A stretch of 64,000 nt of DNA from contig CASFZG010000014.1 of the NCBI GenBank assembly GCA_949299135.1, positions 62,001-126,000 on the forward strand, in the 5' to 3' direction. Below are positions 17,609 through 26,298 of the stretch, piece after piece. The notes under the pieces are model-generated. The model worked only from the letters and a program-made list of their open reading frames with translations. It had not been told where the DNA came from and ran no database searches. Position 1 is the stretch's first letter; each line of letters begins with the position of its first letter. Both the position numbers and the translations under genes were made by a program. The stretch is from an uncultured Phascolarctobacterium sp. (GTDB taxonomy: Bacteria > Bacillota > Negativicutes > Acidaminococcales > Acidaminococcaceae).

Positions 17609-17625
17609 TGGTTATTATATATTTT

Positions 17626-18810
17626 TTACGAGCATAAATAAAGGATTCTGTTCCTGAATCTGTTAAAATTCCTGATGCCGAAGCTGATTCGTTTCAGGAC
17701 TTTAATCTTGTTGTTAACACCTTCAGTATAACCATTGGATAGTTTATGTTCGACGATAGATGTTATCTCGTTGCTCCATTTGGTGAAGGTAGTAATACAG
17801 TGTTTAAATTCAGGAAGGTTAAACTGTTCTGCCAGAAAGAACCAGTTCTGTAGTTCATTTTTAGCTTCGAATTAAGTTTTAGCTTTAAATATGCTGTAGA
17901 ACCTTTCTTTTAGAATATGTGCTTGTTCCAGTTCATATGAAGCTGCCAGCATTCTATTTAAAACCAGCTTATCTTCGATATCCAGCTTTGCTTCCAGGGT
18001 AAGCAATATCTTCTTACTCCTTTTAAACCATTTACGGCGCTCCGTATAAAACTCTTTCTGGATACGTTTCCAGACAGCTTCCATGCTCCATGTTACAAGC
18101 CTGATAACGTGAAACTTATCTGCTATTATTTTAGCATTAGGGAACAAAGTATTAATGGCTGACCTGAATGTGGTGCTTAAATCCATTACTACATTCTTAA
18201 CCTTAGAGCGTTCCTGTATGGGATATTGAAGGAAATGCTGGCACAAGCTCTCTGTATCCCTTTTAGGAAGGATATCCAAAACCTTGTGTTTAACTGGGTC
18301 GCTTACATTACACTGAAACTTTTCATTATTAGCATTACCCCTAAACTCATCAATACTAAAACATTCAGGCAGTTGTGGGGCACCATAACTTACCTTGTCG
18401 AACCATCTGATGATACTGGTTACGGACACACCAAGCCTACAGGCAATGGTTTTAAATGATTGCAGGTTCTGAAATTCTTTATATGCTTGAGTGTAAAATC
18501 TGCTGGTAAAATGCTGATATTTATGAACCAGGTGATTAGTTTCAGTGAAAGAATGCTGGCAGTGCTTGCAAATATACCGGCGCTTACGAAGATGGATGAT
18601 TAAGTCTTCGCCAAATATCTGGGCATCCTTAATAACCTGGATCCGGTAATCTTTAACGTATGAAGTAGAATGGCCGCAATGCTGGCAAATATGCTCTTCA
18701 CGGGGCATTTCGATATGGGCCTCGTAAGAGCCACTAGGATTTTTAACAAAATTTTTTACGATAAACCCTTTAAAAAAGGGTATATTTCGGCTATAATTGC
18801 TAGTAAGCAT
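17626..18810 (-). pseudogene. ISL3-family transposase with an internal stop
   Basis: The frame encodes a zinc-finger N-terminus (CQHCGHS near residue 38, then CKHCQHS), a helix-turn-helix region (TIACRLGVSVTSIIRWF), and the DDE core with FSIDEFRG, VVMDLSTTFR and IIADKFHVIR. A TAA at 17872-17874 interrupts it after 312 residues. Translation in the same frame then continues for 81 more residues (EGVNNKIKVLKRISFGIRNF), the normal end of ISL3 transposases. The whole, 394 codons, is of family length, so a single nonsense change probably inactivated it. I could not find convincing terminal inverted repeats. Confidence 0.85.
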
Positions 18811-18994
18811 AAAAGTGCAGAAACTCCTTTCCTTGATCCGGGATTAGTGTAATTTAATTTGTTTGGTCACTTATTATTTTACAGGATTTCTGACTTTTAT
18901 GCTTTAATTTTTTTCATAAAAGAAAAAATCCTGGAATATAGATTTTTATCTAGACCCCAAGATTTGTTAAAGAACCAAAATGAGCTTAATACGC

Positions 18995-19032
18995 AAAACA
19001 ACCTGCCGCAGCAATGCAGCAGGTTGTTTTTT
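18995..19032 (+). terminator. Hairpin with T-run before the first par-like locus
   Basis: AACAACCTGC pairs with GCAGGTTGTT around an imperfect inner stem and is followed by T6. The arms match the nifJ terminator. The upstream 18811-18990 stretch is AT-rich with no recognisable gene. Confidence 0.7.
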
Positions 19033-19044
19033 ATTTATAACGTC

Positions 19045-19073
19045 TTGACTAATTTTTAGTTTTCCAGCATAAT
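19045..19073 (+). promoter_or_regulatory. Promoter of small-peptide mRNA, locus 1
   Basis: TTGACT (19045-19050), 17-bp spacer, CATAAT (19068-19073). The predicted mRNA starts near 19080 and begins with a 6-bp hairpin (CTTTCC 19089-19094 / GGAAGG 19099-19104) that covers part of the Shine-Dalgarno sequence. Confidence 0.7.
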
Positions 19074-19114
19074 ATAAAAGCCGTGACTCTTTCCGGTAGG
19101 AAGGAGGTGTTTGG

Positions 19115-19204
19115 ATGACGACAATAATAATCCCCTTCTTTGTATCTGTCGCAGCAAGTATAGCAGCGTACTATATTTGCAAGTGGCTGGACAGATACTT
19201 ATAA
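19115..19204 (+). CDS. 29-residue membrane peptide, candidate Fst-like type I toxin, locus 1
   Basis: ATG at 19115 with AGGAGG 7 bp upstream encodes 29 residues: a polar start, a hydrophobic helix (about residues 4-21) and the end ICKWLDRYL. The peptide at 27079-27168 has the same length and shares the AYYICKWLD core, which supports real coding. A hydrophobic helix followed by a charged WLD tail resembles Fst/Ldr-type toxic peptides. The 5' hairpin sequesters the ribosome site, a convergent promoter faces it, and a direct repeat of the start region lies in the antisense RNA, as in the enterococcal par locus. Toxicity is inferred. Confidence 0.7.
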   Translation: MTTIIIPFFVSVAASIAAYYICKWLDRYL

Positions 19205-19220
19205 CCACGGCCAGCACATA

Positions 19221-19250
19221 AAAAACCGGGAGTTGCAGCTCCCGGTTTTT
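19221..19250. terminator. Shared bidirectional terminator, locus 1
   Basis: The stem CCGGGAG/CTCCCGG has A6 before and T5 after, so it can end both the peptide mRNA and the convergent antisense RNA. Near-identical hairpins occur at 27189-27221 and 50557-50588. Confidence 0.85.
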
Positions 19251-19291
19251 CTTTTGATGTGTCTGAATGACAACAATCAATCCCTCTTTGT
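19221..19291 (-). ncRNA. Predicted antisense antitoxin RNA, locus 1
   Basis: A minus-strand RNA of about 70 nt is predicted from the promoter at 19298-19326 to the shared terminator. Bases 19267-19291 are a direct repeat (about 20 of 25 matched, with small gaps) of the peptide start region 19115-19143. The RNA is therefore complementary to the mRNA start codon region and to the terminator stem. This is the DRa/DRb logic of par RNA II. Ends are predicted, not measured. Confidence 0.6.
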
Positions 19292-19297
19292 GCTTAC

Positions 19298-19326
19298 ATT
19301 ATAGCACGGTTCATTATAAAAAGCAA
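19298..19326 (-). promoter_or_regulatory. Antisense RNA promoter, locus 1
   Basis: On the minus strand TTGCTT (19326-19321), 17-bp spacer, TATAAT (19303-19298). The promoter at 50642-50670 has identical hexamers and spacing. Confidence 0.75.
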
Positions 19327-19330
19327 AATT

Positions 19331-20635
19331 TTATTTGCGGCAGTTTTTACACTTATCCAGATACTCACCGACGATTTTTACCGCGCAGTAATCTCCGCAC
19401 ATGGAGCATGCTTCTTCGTCTTCTTTATTCTTTTTATCACGGTAGGCCTGCGCTTTAACAGGGTCAATGGCAAGCTCAATCTGCTTTTTCCAGTCCAGTG
19501 CTTTGCGTGCCTTCGCCATTTCCAAATCCCAGGCAACAGCTTTAGGCAACCCTTTGGCGATATCGGCCGCGTGGCCTGCAATACGCGCTGCAATTACGCC
19601 CTCGCGTACATCGTCGATATCGGGCAGCCCCAAATGTTCAGCCGGCGTTACATAGCACAAAAAGTCCGCGCCGCTGACAGCCGCCAGCGTACCGCCAATG
19701 GCAGAAGTAATATGGTCGTAGCCCGGTGCAACATCCGTCACCAAAGGTCCCAGCACATAAAACGGTGCGCCGTGGCACACACGTTTTTGCAGCTGCATGT
19801 TGGCGGCAATCTGGTTGTAAGGCACATGGCCCGGCCCTTCCACCATTACCTGCACACCTTTATACCACGCACGCTGCGTCAGTTCGCCAAGGTTCAAAAG
19901 TTCCTGCAGCTGCGCACGGTCGCTGGCATCGGCAAGACAGCCGGGACGCAAACCGTCGCCCAAACTAATCGTCACATCATATTCGGCGCAGATATCCAAA
20001 ATTTCGTCATAATATTCGTACAGCGGGTTTTCCTTGCCGTTATGCAGCATCCAGCCGGTAATAAAGCTGCCGCCGCGGCTTACCACGTCCATTACGCGCC
20101 CTTCGCCGGTCAGCATGTCCAGCACCTTTTTGTTAATGCCGCAGTGTATCGTCATAAAATCCGCACCATCCGCCGCCTGCTGGCGGATAACGTCAAACAA
20201 ATCTTCTTTCGTCATCTCCACAACCGCGCCGTGTTTTTTAATTGTTTCCACCGTCACCTGGTAAATCGGCACCGTGCCGACCATAACCGTGCTGGCGTTA
20301 ATAATCGCCCTGCGCGATGCGTCGATGTTGTCGCCCGTGGATAAATCCATCACGCTGTCAGCGCCCGCGTCAATAGCCGCCTTCAATTTTTCAAGTTCCG
20401 GCTCCGGATCGGGAAAGCTGCTGGACGTGCCGATGTTGGCATTGACCTTAACGCTCAGCCCCTGCCCTACGCCGCGCGGCGTTACGTTTTTATGGTTTAT
20501 GTTAAGCGGTATGGCAATCGTGCCTTCGGCCACGCCCTTGCGGATAAATTCTTCCGTCACGCCCTCGTAGGCTGCCACCTGCTTCATCGCTTCGGTAATA
20601 ATGCCCTGACGGGCAAGCTGCATTTGTGTTGCCAA
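19331..20635 (-). CDS. thiC: Phosphomethylpyrimidine synthase ThiC
   Basis: A 434-residue radical-SAM enzyme that rearranges 5-aminoimidazole ribotide into the hydroxymethylpyrimidine phosphate of thiamine. Family motifs are present throughout (TQMQLARQG at the start, VNANIGTS, DLSTGD, VEGPGHVPYNQI, GADFLCYVTPAEHLGLP), and the C-terminal cluster-binding CSMCGDYC matches the CxxCxxxxC pattern. The start is probably the TTG at 20635, with GGAAG 9 bp upstream; it gives the normal family N-terminus, whereas the longer upstream reading adds 20 unrelated residues. No THI-box riboswitch is visible upstream, which is unusual for thiC. Confidence 0.95.
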   Translation of the reverse strand: MATQMQLARQGIITEAMKQVAAYEGVTEEFIRKGVAEGTIAIPLNINHKNVTPRGVGQGLSVKVNANIGTSSSFPDPEPELEKLKAAIDAGADSVMDLSTGDNIDASRRAIINASTVMVGTVPIYQVTVETIKKHGAVVEMTKEDLFDVIRQQAADGADFMTIHCGINKKVLDMLTGEGRVMDVVSRGGSFITGWMLHNGKENPLYEYYDEILDICAEYDVTISLGDGLRPGCLADASDRAQLQELLNLGELTQRAWYKGVQVMVEGPGHVPYNQIAANMQLQKRVCHGAPFYVLGPLVTDVAPGYDHITSAIGGTLAAVSGADFLCYVTPAEHLGLPDIDDVREGVIAARIAGHAADIAKGLPKAVAWDLEMAKARKALDWKKQIELAIDPVKAQAYRDKKNKEDEEACSMCGDYCAVKIVGEYLDKCKNCRK

Positions 20636-20828
20636 AAAATCACTTCCTTTGCTGTTGATGTTTTTATTATAACCCAAAACCGTGCAACTCTCCACCGCTT
20701 TTGCGGTTTTTTTAAAATTAGTCTTTACATGTATTTAATAATTATTTTTTATTTTTCACATAAATATCAACATTTACTTACTGATTAGTGCTATAATAAA
20801 GTCAGCAAAGAAATTAGGAGGCGATTAT

Positions 20829-21998
20829 ATGTCACGCTTTACTTTACCACGCGATATTTACTACGGGCCGGGCGCCCTTGATGAATTAAAGGTTCTGGCT
20901 GGCCATAAAAAAGCCATGATTTTAACCGGAGGCAGCTCCATGCGTAAGGGCGGCTTTTTGCAGAAAACCGAAGACGTTTTGAAAGCCGCAGGGCTTGAAA
21001 CCGCTTTGTTTGAAGGCATCGAGCCCGACCCTTCCATTGAAACCGTTATGAAAGGCGCACAGGCCATGCGCGAATTTGAACCGGACGTTATCGTCGCTAT
21101 CGGCGGCGGCTCGCCGATTGACGCAGCCAAAGCCATGTGGGTATTTTACGAACACCCCGACAAAACCTTTGACGATATTAAAAATCCGTTCACTATGCCG
21201 AAGCTGCGCAACAAGGCAATCTTCGTAGCCATTCCGTCCACCAGCGGCACAGCTTCCGAAGTTACCGCCTTTTCGGTTATCACCGATTACAGCACCGGCA
21301 TCAAATATCCGCTTGCCGATTTTGAAATTACGCCGGATATCGCCGTTATCGACACCGATATCCCGCTGACGATGCCGCCGAAGCTGACCGCCCACACCGG
21401 CATGGACGCGCTGACCCACGCCATCGAAGCCTATGTTGCCACTGCGCGCAGCGAATTTTCCGACGCGCTGGCATTAAAAGCCATCGGCGATATTTTTGAC
21501 AACCTGCTTGACAGCTACCACGGCGATAAGGAAGCACGCGGCAAAATGCACATTGCCCAGTGCCTCGCAGGCATGGCGTTCAGCAACGCGCTTTTGGGTA
21601 TTGCACACAGCCTGGCGCACAAAACCGGCGCAGTATTCCACATTCCGCACGGCTGCTGCAACGCAATTCTGCTGCCGGCAGTTATCCAGTACAACAGCCG
21701 CGTTGCTATGCCCCGCTATGCTGCCATTGCCCGTTACCTCGGCCTGCCCGGCGGTACCGATAAACAGCTGACCGATTCGCTGGTTAAAGCCATTATGGAA
21801 ATGAACAAAGCTCTGAACATTGCACAGACTTATAAAGACAACGGCGTCAGCGAAGAACTGTTCAAGGAACACGCCGACGCTATTGCCCACAACGCAGTGC
21901 TCGACCCCTGCACTTTCAGCAACCCGCGCCCGATTGACGACGCCGCCATGAAAGAAGTGCTGGCCTGCGCTTACTACGGCAAACCGGTAACTTTCTGA
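20829..21998 (+). CDS. Iron-type (group III) alcohol dehydrogenase
   Basis: A 389-residue enzyme with the N-terminal nucleotide fold (AIGGGSPIDAAKAMW near residue 90, PSTSGTASEVT near 140) and the C-terminal metal site: the Asp in HTGMDALTHAIEAY and the histidines in GIAHSLAHKTGAVFHIPHG. The sequence is close to the alcohol dehydrogenase half of AdhE and to other NAD-dependent butanol/ethanol dehydrogenases. It probably reduces acetaldehyde or a longer aldehyde to recycle NADH during fermentation; the substrate is not certain. It has AGGAGG before the ATG and a strong terminator after the stop. Confidence 0.92.
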   Translation: MSRFTLPRDIYYGPGALDELKVLAGHKKAMILTGGSSMRKGGFLQKTEDVLKAAGLETALFEGIEPDPSIETVMKGAQAMREFEPDVIVAIGGGSPIDAAKAMWVFYEHPDKTFDDIKNPFTMPKLRNKAIFVAIPSTSGTASEVTAFSVITDYSTGIKYPLADFEITPDIAVIDTDIPLTMPPKLTAHTGMDALTHAIEAYVATARSEFSDALALKAIGDIFDNLLDSYHGDKEARGKMHIAQCLAGMAFSNALLGIAHSLAHKTGAVFHIPHGCCNAILLPAVIQYNSRVAMPRYAAIARYLGLPGGTDKQLTDSLVKAIMEMNKALNIAQTYKDNGVSEELFKEHADAIAHNAVLDPCTFSNPRPIDDAAMKEVLACAYYGKPVTF

Positions 21999-22035
21999 TT
22001 GCCATTTCAATAAAATCAAAACACTGTAATTTTAG

Positions 22036-22065
22036 TGCCGCTGCCCAAAAAGCAGCGGCATTTTT
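22036..22065 (+). terminator. Terminator of the alcohol dehydrogenase gene
   Basis: A 9-bp perfect stem TGCCGCTGC/GCAGCGGCA followed by T5. Confidence 0.88.
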
Positions 22066-22286
22066 ATTATTATTTATACACGTTTTTATAAAATCTATTC
22101 AGCGCAAACTAAAATTCCGTCCTAATCATCATGGCATTAATTTTAACGCATTTAACCATAAAATATGTTAAATTAACAATAATTCACACTTTTTTACGGC
22201 ATTTAAGGTTGTTTTTTGTTGTATTTTGTGCGAAAATATAATAGTAATTGTGTAACTTGTGTTTGGTTAGTTGGGAGTAATTTTAC

Positions 22287-23219
22287 ATGGAACCGGTAAA
22301 AAAGCAAAAACGTAAAATAAACGATAAATACACTTTAATGCTGATACCGCACAACGGCAAGGAATCAAAAAGCTATAATTTCCGCAGCAGTGTAATTGCC
22401 AAAATCGGCATTGTTTTCTACATTTTATTATTTTTCGGCATTATCGGCGCGTTAAGAACTTCGATAGTAGTTTACGACGCCTACGCCAGCCAGCATGAAC
22501 TTGCTGCCTACCGCAGCGAAAAAGCCGCACAAGAACAGAAACTGGCTGATTTGCAGAAAGAAAACGAAAAGATGCAGCAGGAAATGGCTGAAATTTCCGC
22601 ACTGGAAACCGAAGTACGAAAGGAATTGGGCAACAACAAGCAGCCTTCCCGCGGTGGCATTGACCGCAGCCAGTACATGGGCCAGGGCGGCCCGCTACAG
22701 GCTGATATAAAAATGATTGACGTTTATGCTGCTCAAACCAAAAACCTGCAGGCAGAAATGCAGCAGAAAAAAGAAAATCTCAGCAATCTGCTGGCACAGC
22801 TTAAAGAACGCAACGCACGCCTTAACGCCACCCCGGACATCTGGCCGACGGCCGGCGGCAGCATTACCTCTTACTTCGGCGGCAGGGCAAACCCGTTCAG
22901 CGGTTACGGTTATGATTACCACCCCGGCATTGATATCGGCAACGATTACGGCGCACCCATTTACGCCGGTGCAGACGGATATGTTGAATTTGCAGGCTGG
23001 TTCGGCGGCTACGGCCGTTATGTAAAAATCAGCCACGGCTACGGTTACGAAACCGCTTACGGCCACATGTCCTCTATCGCCGTTTCCAGCGGTGATTATG
23101 TTAAAAAGGGCGAAGTCATCGGTTATGTTGGCAGCAGCGGTTACAGCACCGGCCCGCATCTGCATTACGAAGTTATTATCAACGGGCAGGATTCCGACCC
23201 GCTTGAGTTAATACACTAA
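22287..23219 (+). CDS. Membrane-anchored M23 (LytM) peptidoglycan endopeptidase
   Basis: A 310-residue protein: a basic cytoplasmic start, one membrane helix (about residues 37-58), a coiled coil (about 70-110 and 155-175), then a lysostaphin-type M23 domain. Zinc ligands are visible in HPGIDIG (His and Asp), and GPHLHYEV contains the HxH pair; YGHMSS contributes the catalytic histidine. The domain should cut peptide cross-links in the envelope, or act as an EnvC-like amidase activator if inactive, though all key residues are here. It is monocistronic, with a long AT-rich upstream region of about 220 bp that holds no gene. Confidence 0.9.
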   Translation: MEPVKKQKRKINDKYTLMLIPHNGKESKSYNFRSSVIAKIGIVFYILLFFGIIGALRTSIVVYDAYASQHELAAYRSEKAAQEQKLADLQKENEKMQQEMAEISALETEVRKELGNNKQPSRGGIDRSQYMGQGGPLQADIKMIDVYAAQTKNLQAEMQQKKENLSNLLAQLKERNARLNATPDIWPTAGGSITSYFGGRANPFSGYGYDYHPGIDIGNDYGAPIYAGADGYVEFAGWFGGYGRYVKISHGYGYETAYGHMSSIAVSSGDYVKKGEVIGYVGSSGYSTGPHLHYEVIINGQDSDPLELIH

Positions 23220-23240
23220 TTTGAAGTTCAATTCATTAAA

Positions 23241-23266
23241 CCACGCCTTTAACGGCGTGGTTTTTT
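23241..23266 (+). terminator. Terminator of the M23 peptidase gene
   Basis: Stem CCACGCC/GGCGTGG with a 6-nt loop followed by T6. Confidence 0.88.
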
Positions 23267-23340
23267 ATTTGCCAAACTGTAAATTCCGTTACAAAACTGC
23301 TGTTGCCAAAAGCTATTTTTCAAAAAATCGTCTCGTTTTG

Positions 23341-23368
23341 TTGACAAGCAGCGCAAAACTGCTATAAT
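23341..23368 (+). promoter_or_regulatory. Perfect-consensus promoter of the serine operon
   Basis: TTGACA (23341-23346), 16-bp spacer, TATAAT (23363-23368). It feeds the T-box leader. Confidence 0.85.
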
Positions 23369-23389
23369 TACCCTATAAATCAATACAGC

Positions 23390-23688
23390 CAACACGATGA
23401 TGGAGAAGCTCTGCGTTGAGCTTGCAGAAAGCCGCCGGTTGATGCGAGGCGGCAGTAAGGCGTAAGTAAGTTCCGCTCCGGAGATGCGAATGATGAATTC
23501 GACGGGTACCGCCCGATATAGCGTACTAAAGATGGCCGATTGGCAATTTGGGTGGCAACGCGGGTAACTCTCGTCCCATGTGGGATTGAGGGTTTTATTT
23601 TTTATCTGCGTAAGCACAAAGCCGCGGCTGAATTTGGGTGGCACCACGAGATAGAGAAGCTCGTCCCAAGGACGGCTTCTCTATTTTT
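23390..23688 (+). promoter_or_regulatory. T-box leader with two antiterminator/terminator modules
   Basis: A single Stem I-like region (about 23394-23510) is followed by a small hairpin (CGGG/CCCG, near 23502-23515) and a first T-box core GGGTGGCAACGCGG (23550-23563) with a terminator ending in a T-rich run (23594-23603). A second T-box core GGGTGGCACCACG (23636-23648) follows with a very strong terminator, AGAGAAGC (23653-23660) against GCTTCTCT (23675-23682) plus T5. Both cores have TGGC in the bulge, which fits tRNAs with discriminator G such as tRNA-Ser. A TCC at 23477-23479 is a possible serine specifier. Only one Stem I serves both modules. Confidence 0.85.
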
Positions 23689-23706
23689 ATTGCAGGAGGT
23701 AACAAC

Positions 23707-24780
23707 ATGGAAAGAGTTTATAATTTTAACGCAGGCCCTTCCGCCATGCCGCTGGAGGTTTTGCAGAAGGCGCAGGCCGAATTTTTAAACTACAAGGGCA
23801 CGGGCATGAGCATTATTGAAATGAGCCACCGCAGCCCGGAATACGACGCCATGCACGCGGAAACCAAGGCGCTTTTGCGCGAACTGATGGGTGTGCCTGA
23901 CGATTACGAAATTTTGTTTATTCAGGGCGGCGGCAGCCTGCAGTTTTTGATGACGGCGGCTAACTTCCACACCAACAAACGCGCCGCATGCGCCAACACC
24001 GGCGTGTGGGCCAAAAAGGCAATGGCAGAAGCCAAACGCTTCGGCGAAGTTTACGAAGCAGCGACGAGCGCCGATAAAAACCACAGCCACATCCCTGCCG
24101 CGCTTGATATTAAGCCGGACACATCTTACCTGCACATTACCGCCAACAACACCATTTACGGCACGGAATGGCAGAACTTCCCCGATGTAGACGTGCCAGT
24201 CATCTGCGATATGTCGAGCGATATCCTTTCCCGCCCGGTAGATGTTGCAAAGTTCAGCCTTATCTACGCCGGCGCGCAGAAAAATTTGGGGCCCGCAGGC
24301 GTGGTTATTGTTATTGTTAAAAAGGACTTTTTAGCCACCGCGCGCAAGGATTTGCCGCCGATGCTGAGCTACCAAAACTACGCTGATAACGATTCGCTGT
24401 ACAACACGCCGCCGGTATTTGCCATTTACATGGTCAACAAAACGCTGCACTGGATTAAGGCGCAGGGCGGCATTACCGCTATTGAAGCGCGCAATAAGGA
24501 AAAGGCGCAGCTTATTTACGATGTTATCGACAACAGCAACGGTTTTTACCGCGGCCACGCGGATAAAGCAAGCCGCAGCCGCATGAACATTACGTTTAAT
24601 CTGCCGACGGCGGAAATGGAAAAAGATTTTATTGCCGAAGGCAAAAAGCGCGGCTTTGTGGGAATCGGCGGGCACCGTTTAGTTGGCGGCTGCCGCGTAT
24701 CAACCTACAACGCCGTAACGGTAGAAGCCTGCAAAGCACTTGCTGATTTTATGAAAGAATACCAAAACCAACACGCATAA
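23707..24780 (+). CDS. serC: Phosphoserine aminotransferase
   Basis: A 357-residue PLP enzyme that converts 3-phosphohydroxypyruvate and glutamate to O-phosphoserine. It starts with [14 protein letters not shown], has [11 protein letters not shown] and [10 protein letters not shown], and carries the PLP lysine in [14 protein letters not shown]. It ends with [11 protein letters not shown]. The ATG at 23707 has AGGAGG 6 bp upstream, just after the T-box terminator; the longer frame from 23638 lies within the leader. It is the first gene of an operon with serA and a histidine phosphatase. Confidence 0.96.
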   Translation: MERVYNFNAGPSAMPLEVLQKAQAEFLNYKGTGMSIIEMSHRSPEYDAMHAETKALLRELMGVPDDYEILFIQGGGSLQFLMTAANFHTNKRAACANTGVWAKKAMAEAKRFGEVYEAATSADKNHSHIPAALDIKPDTSYLHITANNTIYGTEWQNFPDVDVPVICDMSSDILSRPVDVAKFSLIYAGAQKNLGPAGVVIVIVKKDFLATARKDLPPMLSYQNYADNDSLYNTPPVFAIYMVNKTLHWIKAQGGITAIEARNKEKAQLIYDVIDNSNGFYRGHADKASRSRMNITFNLPTAEMEKDFIAEGKKRGFVGIGGHRLVGGCRVSTYNAVTVEACKALADFMKEYQNQHA

Positions 24781-24795
24781 ACGGAGGAATGAAAA

Positions 24796-26296
24796 ATGAC
24801 GATGAGAATTCTTGTAAGCGACGATGTTAGCGAAAAAGGCGTGGCGCTGCTGCGCGAACATTTTGACGTGGACGTTAAAACCAACCTGCCGACGGAAGAA
24901 CTTTTGAAAATTATAGGCGAATACGACGGGCTTGTAACCCGCAGCCAGACGCAGGTGACGAAGGACGTTATCGACGCTGCCAAAAACTTGAAAGTTATCG
25001 GCCGCGCGGGCGTAGGTGTTGACAACATCGACATCCCCGCTGCAACGGCACGCGGCATTGTTGTACTGAACGCGCCGGAGGGCAACACCATTGCCGCTAC
25101 CGAACACACCATTGCCATGATGATGGCGATGACGCGCCACATCCCGCAGGCGCACGCTTCCATTCAGGCAGGCAAATGGGACAGAAAAAGTTTTGACGGC
25201 ATTCAGGTGCAGGGCAAAACACTGGGCATTATCGGCGTGGGCCGCATTGGCAGCCGTGTAGCCCTGCGCATGCAGGCGATGGAAATGACCACCATCGGCT
25301 ACGACCCCTACATTACCGAAGAACGCGCGCATCAGGTCGGCGTGGACTGCCATTGCCAAAATGAAGGACGGCGTGCGCATTGTCAACTGTGCCCGCGGCG
25401 GCTGCGTGGATACCCAGGCGCTTGCCGATGCCTTAAAGAGCGGCAAGGTTGCAGGCGCTGCCATCGACGTATACCCAGAAGAACCGCTGACGCCGGACAA
25501 CAACCCCTTCATCGGCATGCCGCAGGTTGTGCAGACCCCGCACCTTGGCGCCAGCACCATTGAAGCGCAAATCGGCGTCGCCGTGGACGTTGCGTACGGC
25601 GTTATCGACGCGCTGGAGGGCAAACCCGTTATGACCGCCGTCAACATGGCGCCCATCCCCAAAAGCGTCGCCAGCGTTATCGCGCCGTACTTTAAACTGG
25701 CGGAACGCATGGGCACCATCGGCATTTATCTGGCCGAAGGGCCGATTAAGGCTGTGGAAATTGAATACACCGGCGAGCTGGCGCAGACGGAAACGCAGGC
25801 GCTGACCACCGCCTTTTTGAAGGGACTTTTGAACCCGATTCTGCAAGACAGCGTCAACTTTGTCAACGCACCGGGCATTGCCAAAAAACGCCATTTGCAG
25901 GTGCGCGATATAAAATCTCACCGCACGGGCTATTTTTCTACCGCAATTAATGTTAAAATAGAGACAGATAAGGGTGAGCACACGCTGACCGGTACATTGT
26001 TTGACGGCAAGGAAGCCAAAATCGTGCAGATTGACCGCTTCCGCCTCGACTTCAAGCCTGAAGGCTATCTGCTGCTTGCCCCGCACATTGATAAGCCCAA
26101 CATGATCGGGCAGATTGCCACCGTGCTCGGCAGCGCAGGCATTAACATCAACGGCATGCAGGTGGGCAGCACCGCCATCGAAGGCACCAACTTAATGGCC
26201 ATCGCCACCGGCGGCGACATTCCCAACGACATCATGCTCAAGCTGCGCGGCATCGAAGGCATTATCGATGTAAAACTGATTAACTGTGAGGGATAA
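24796..26296 (+). pseudogene. serA: D-3-phosphoglycerate dehydrogenase with internal deletion and frameshift
   Basis: The first frame (24796 to about 25353) gives a normal SerA start with the catalytic-domain N-terminus and the NAD motif GVGRIGSRVA, ending at RAHQVGVD. The protein then resumes in another frame from about 25351 with [26 protein letters not shown] and TPHLGAST (catalytic Arg, Glu and His) and continues through the ASB and ACT domains to 26296. About 35-40 residues normally lie between these points (the segment with HTPLT in relatives), so DNA is missing and the frame is broken. The first frame reads on to a stop at 25561-25563. This is either a true lesion or an assembly or sequencing error. 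Confidence 0.88.
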
Positions 26297-26298
26297 AT

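Noticed and set aside
18811-18910. Terminal inverted repeat of the ISL3 element
   Set aside because: No convincing match between this end and 17600-17660 could be found by eye.
20694-20713. Terminator-like hairpin ACCGC-TTTT-GCGGT with T7 upstream of thiC
   Set aside because: It points away from any plus-strand gene end; it may only be part of the divergent regulatory region, so it is not listed as a terminator.
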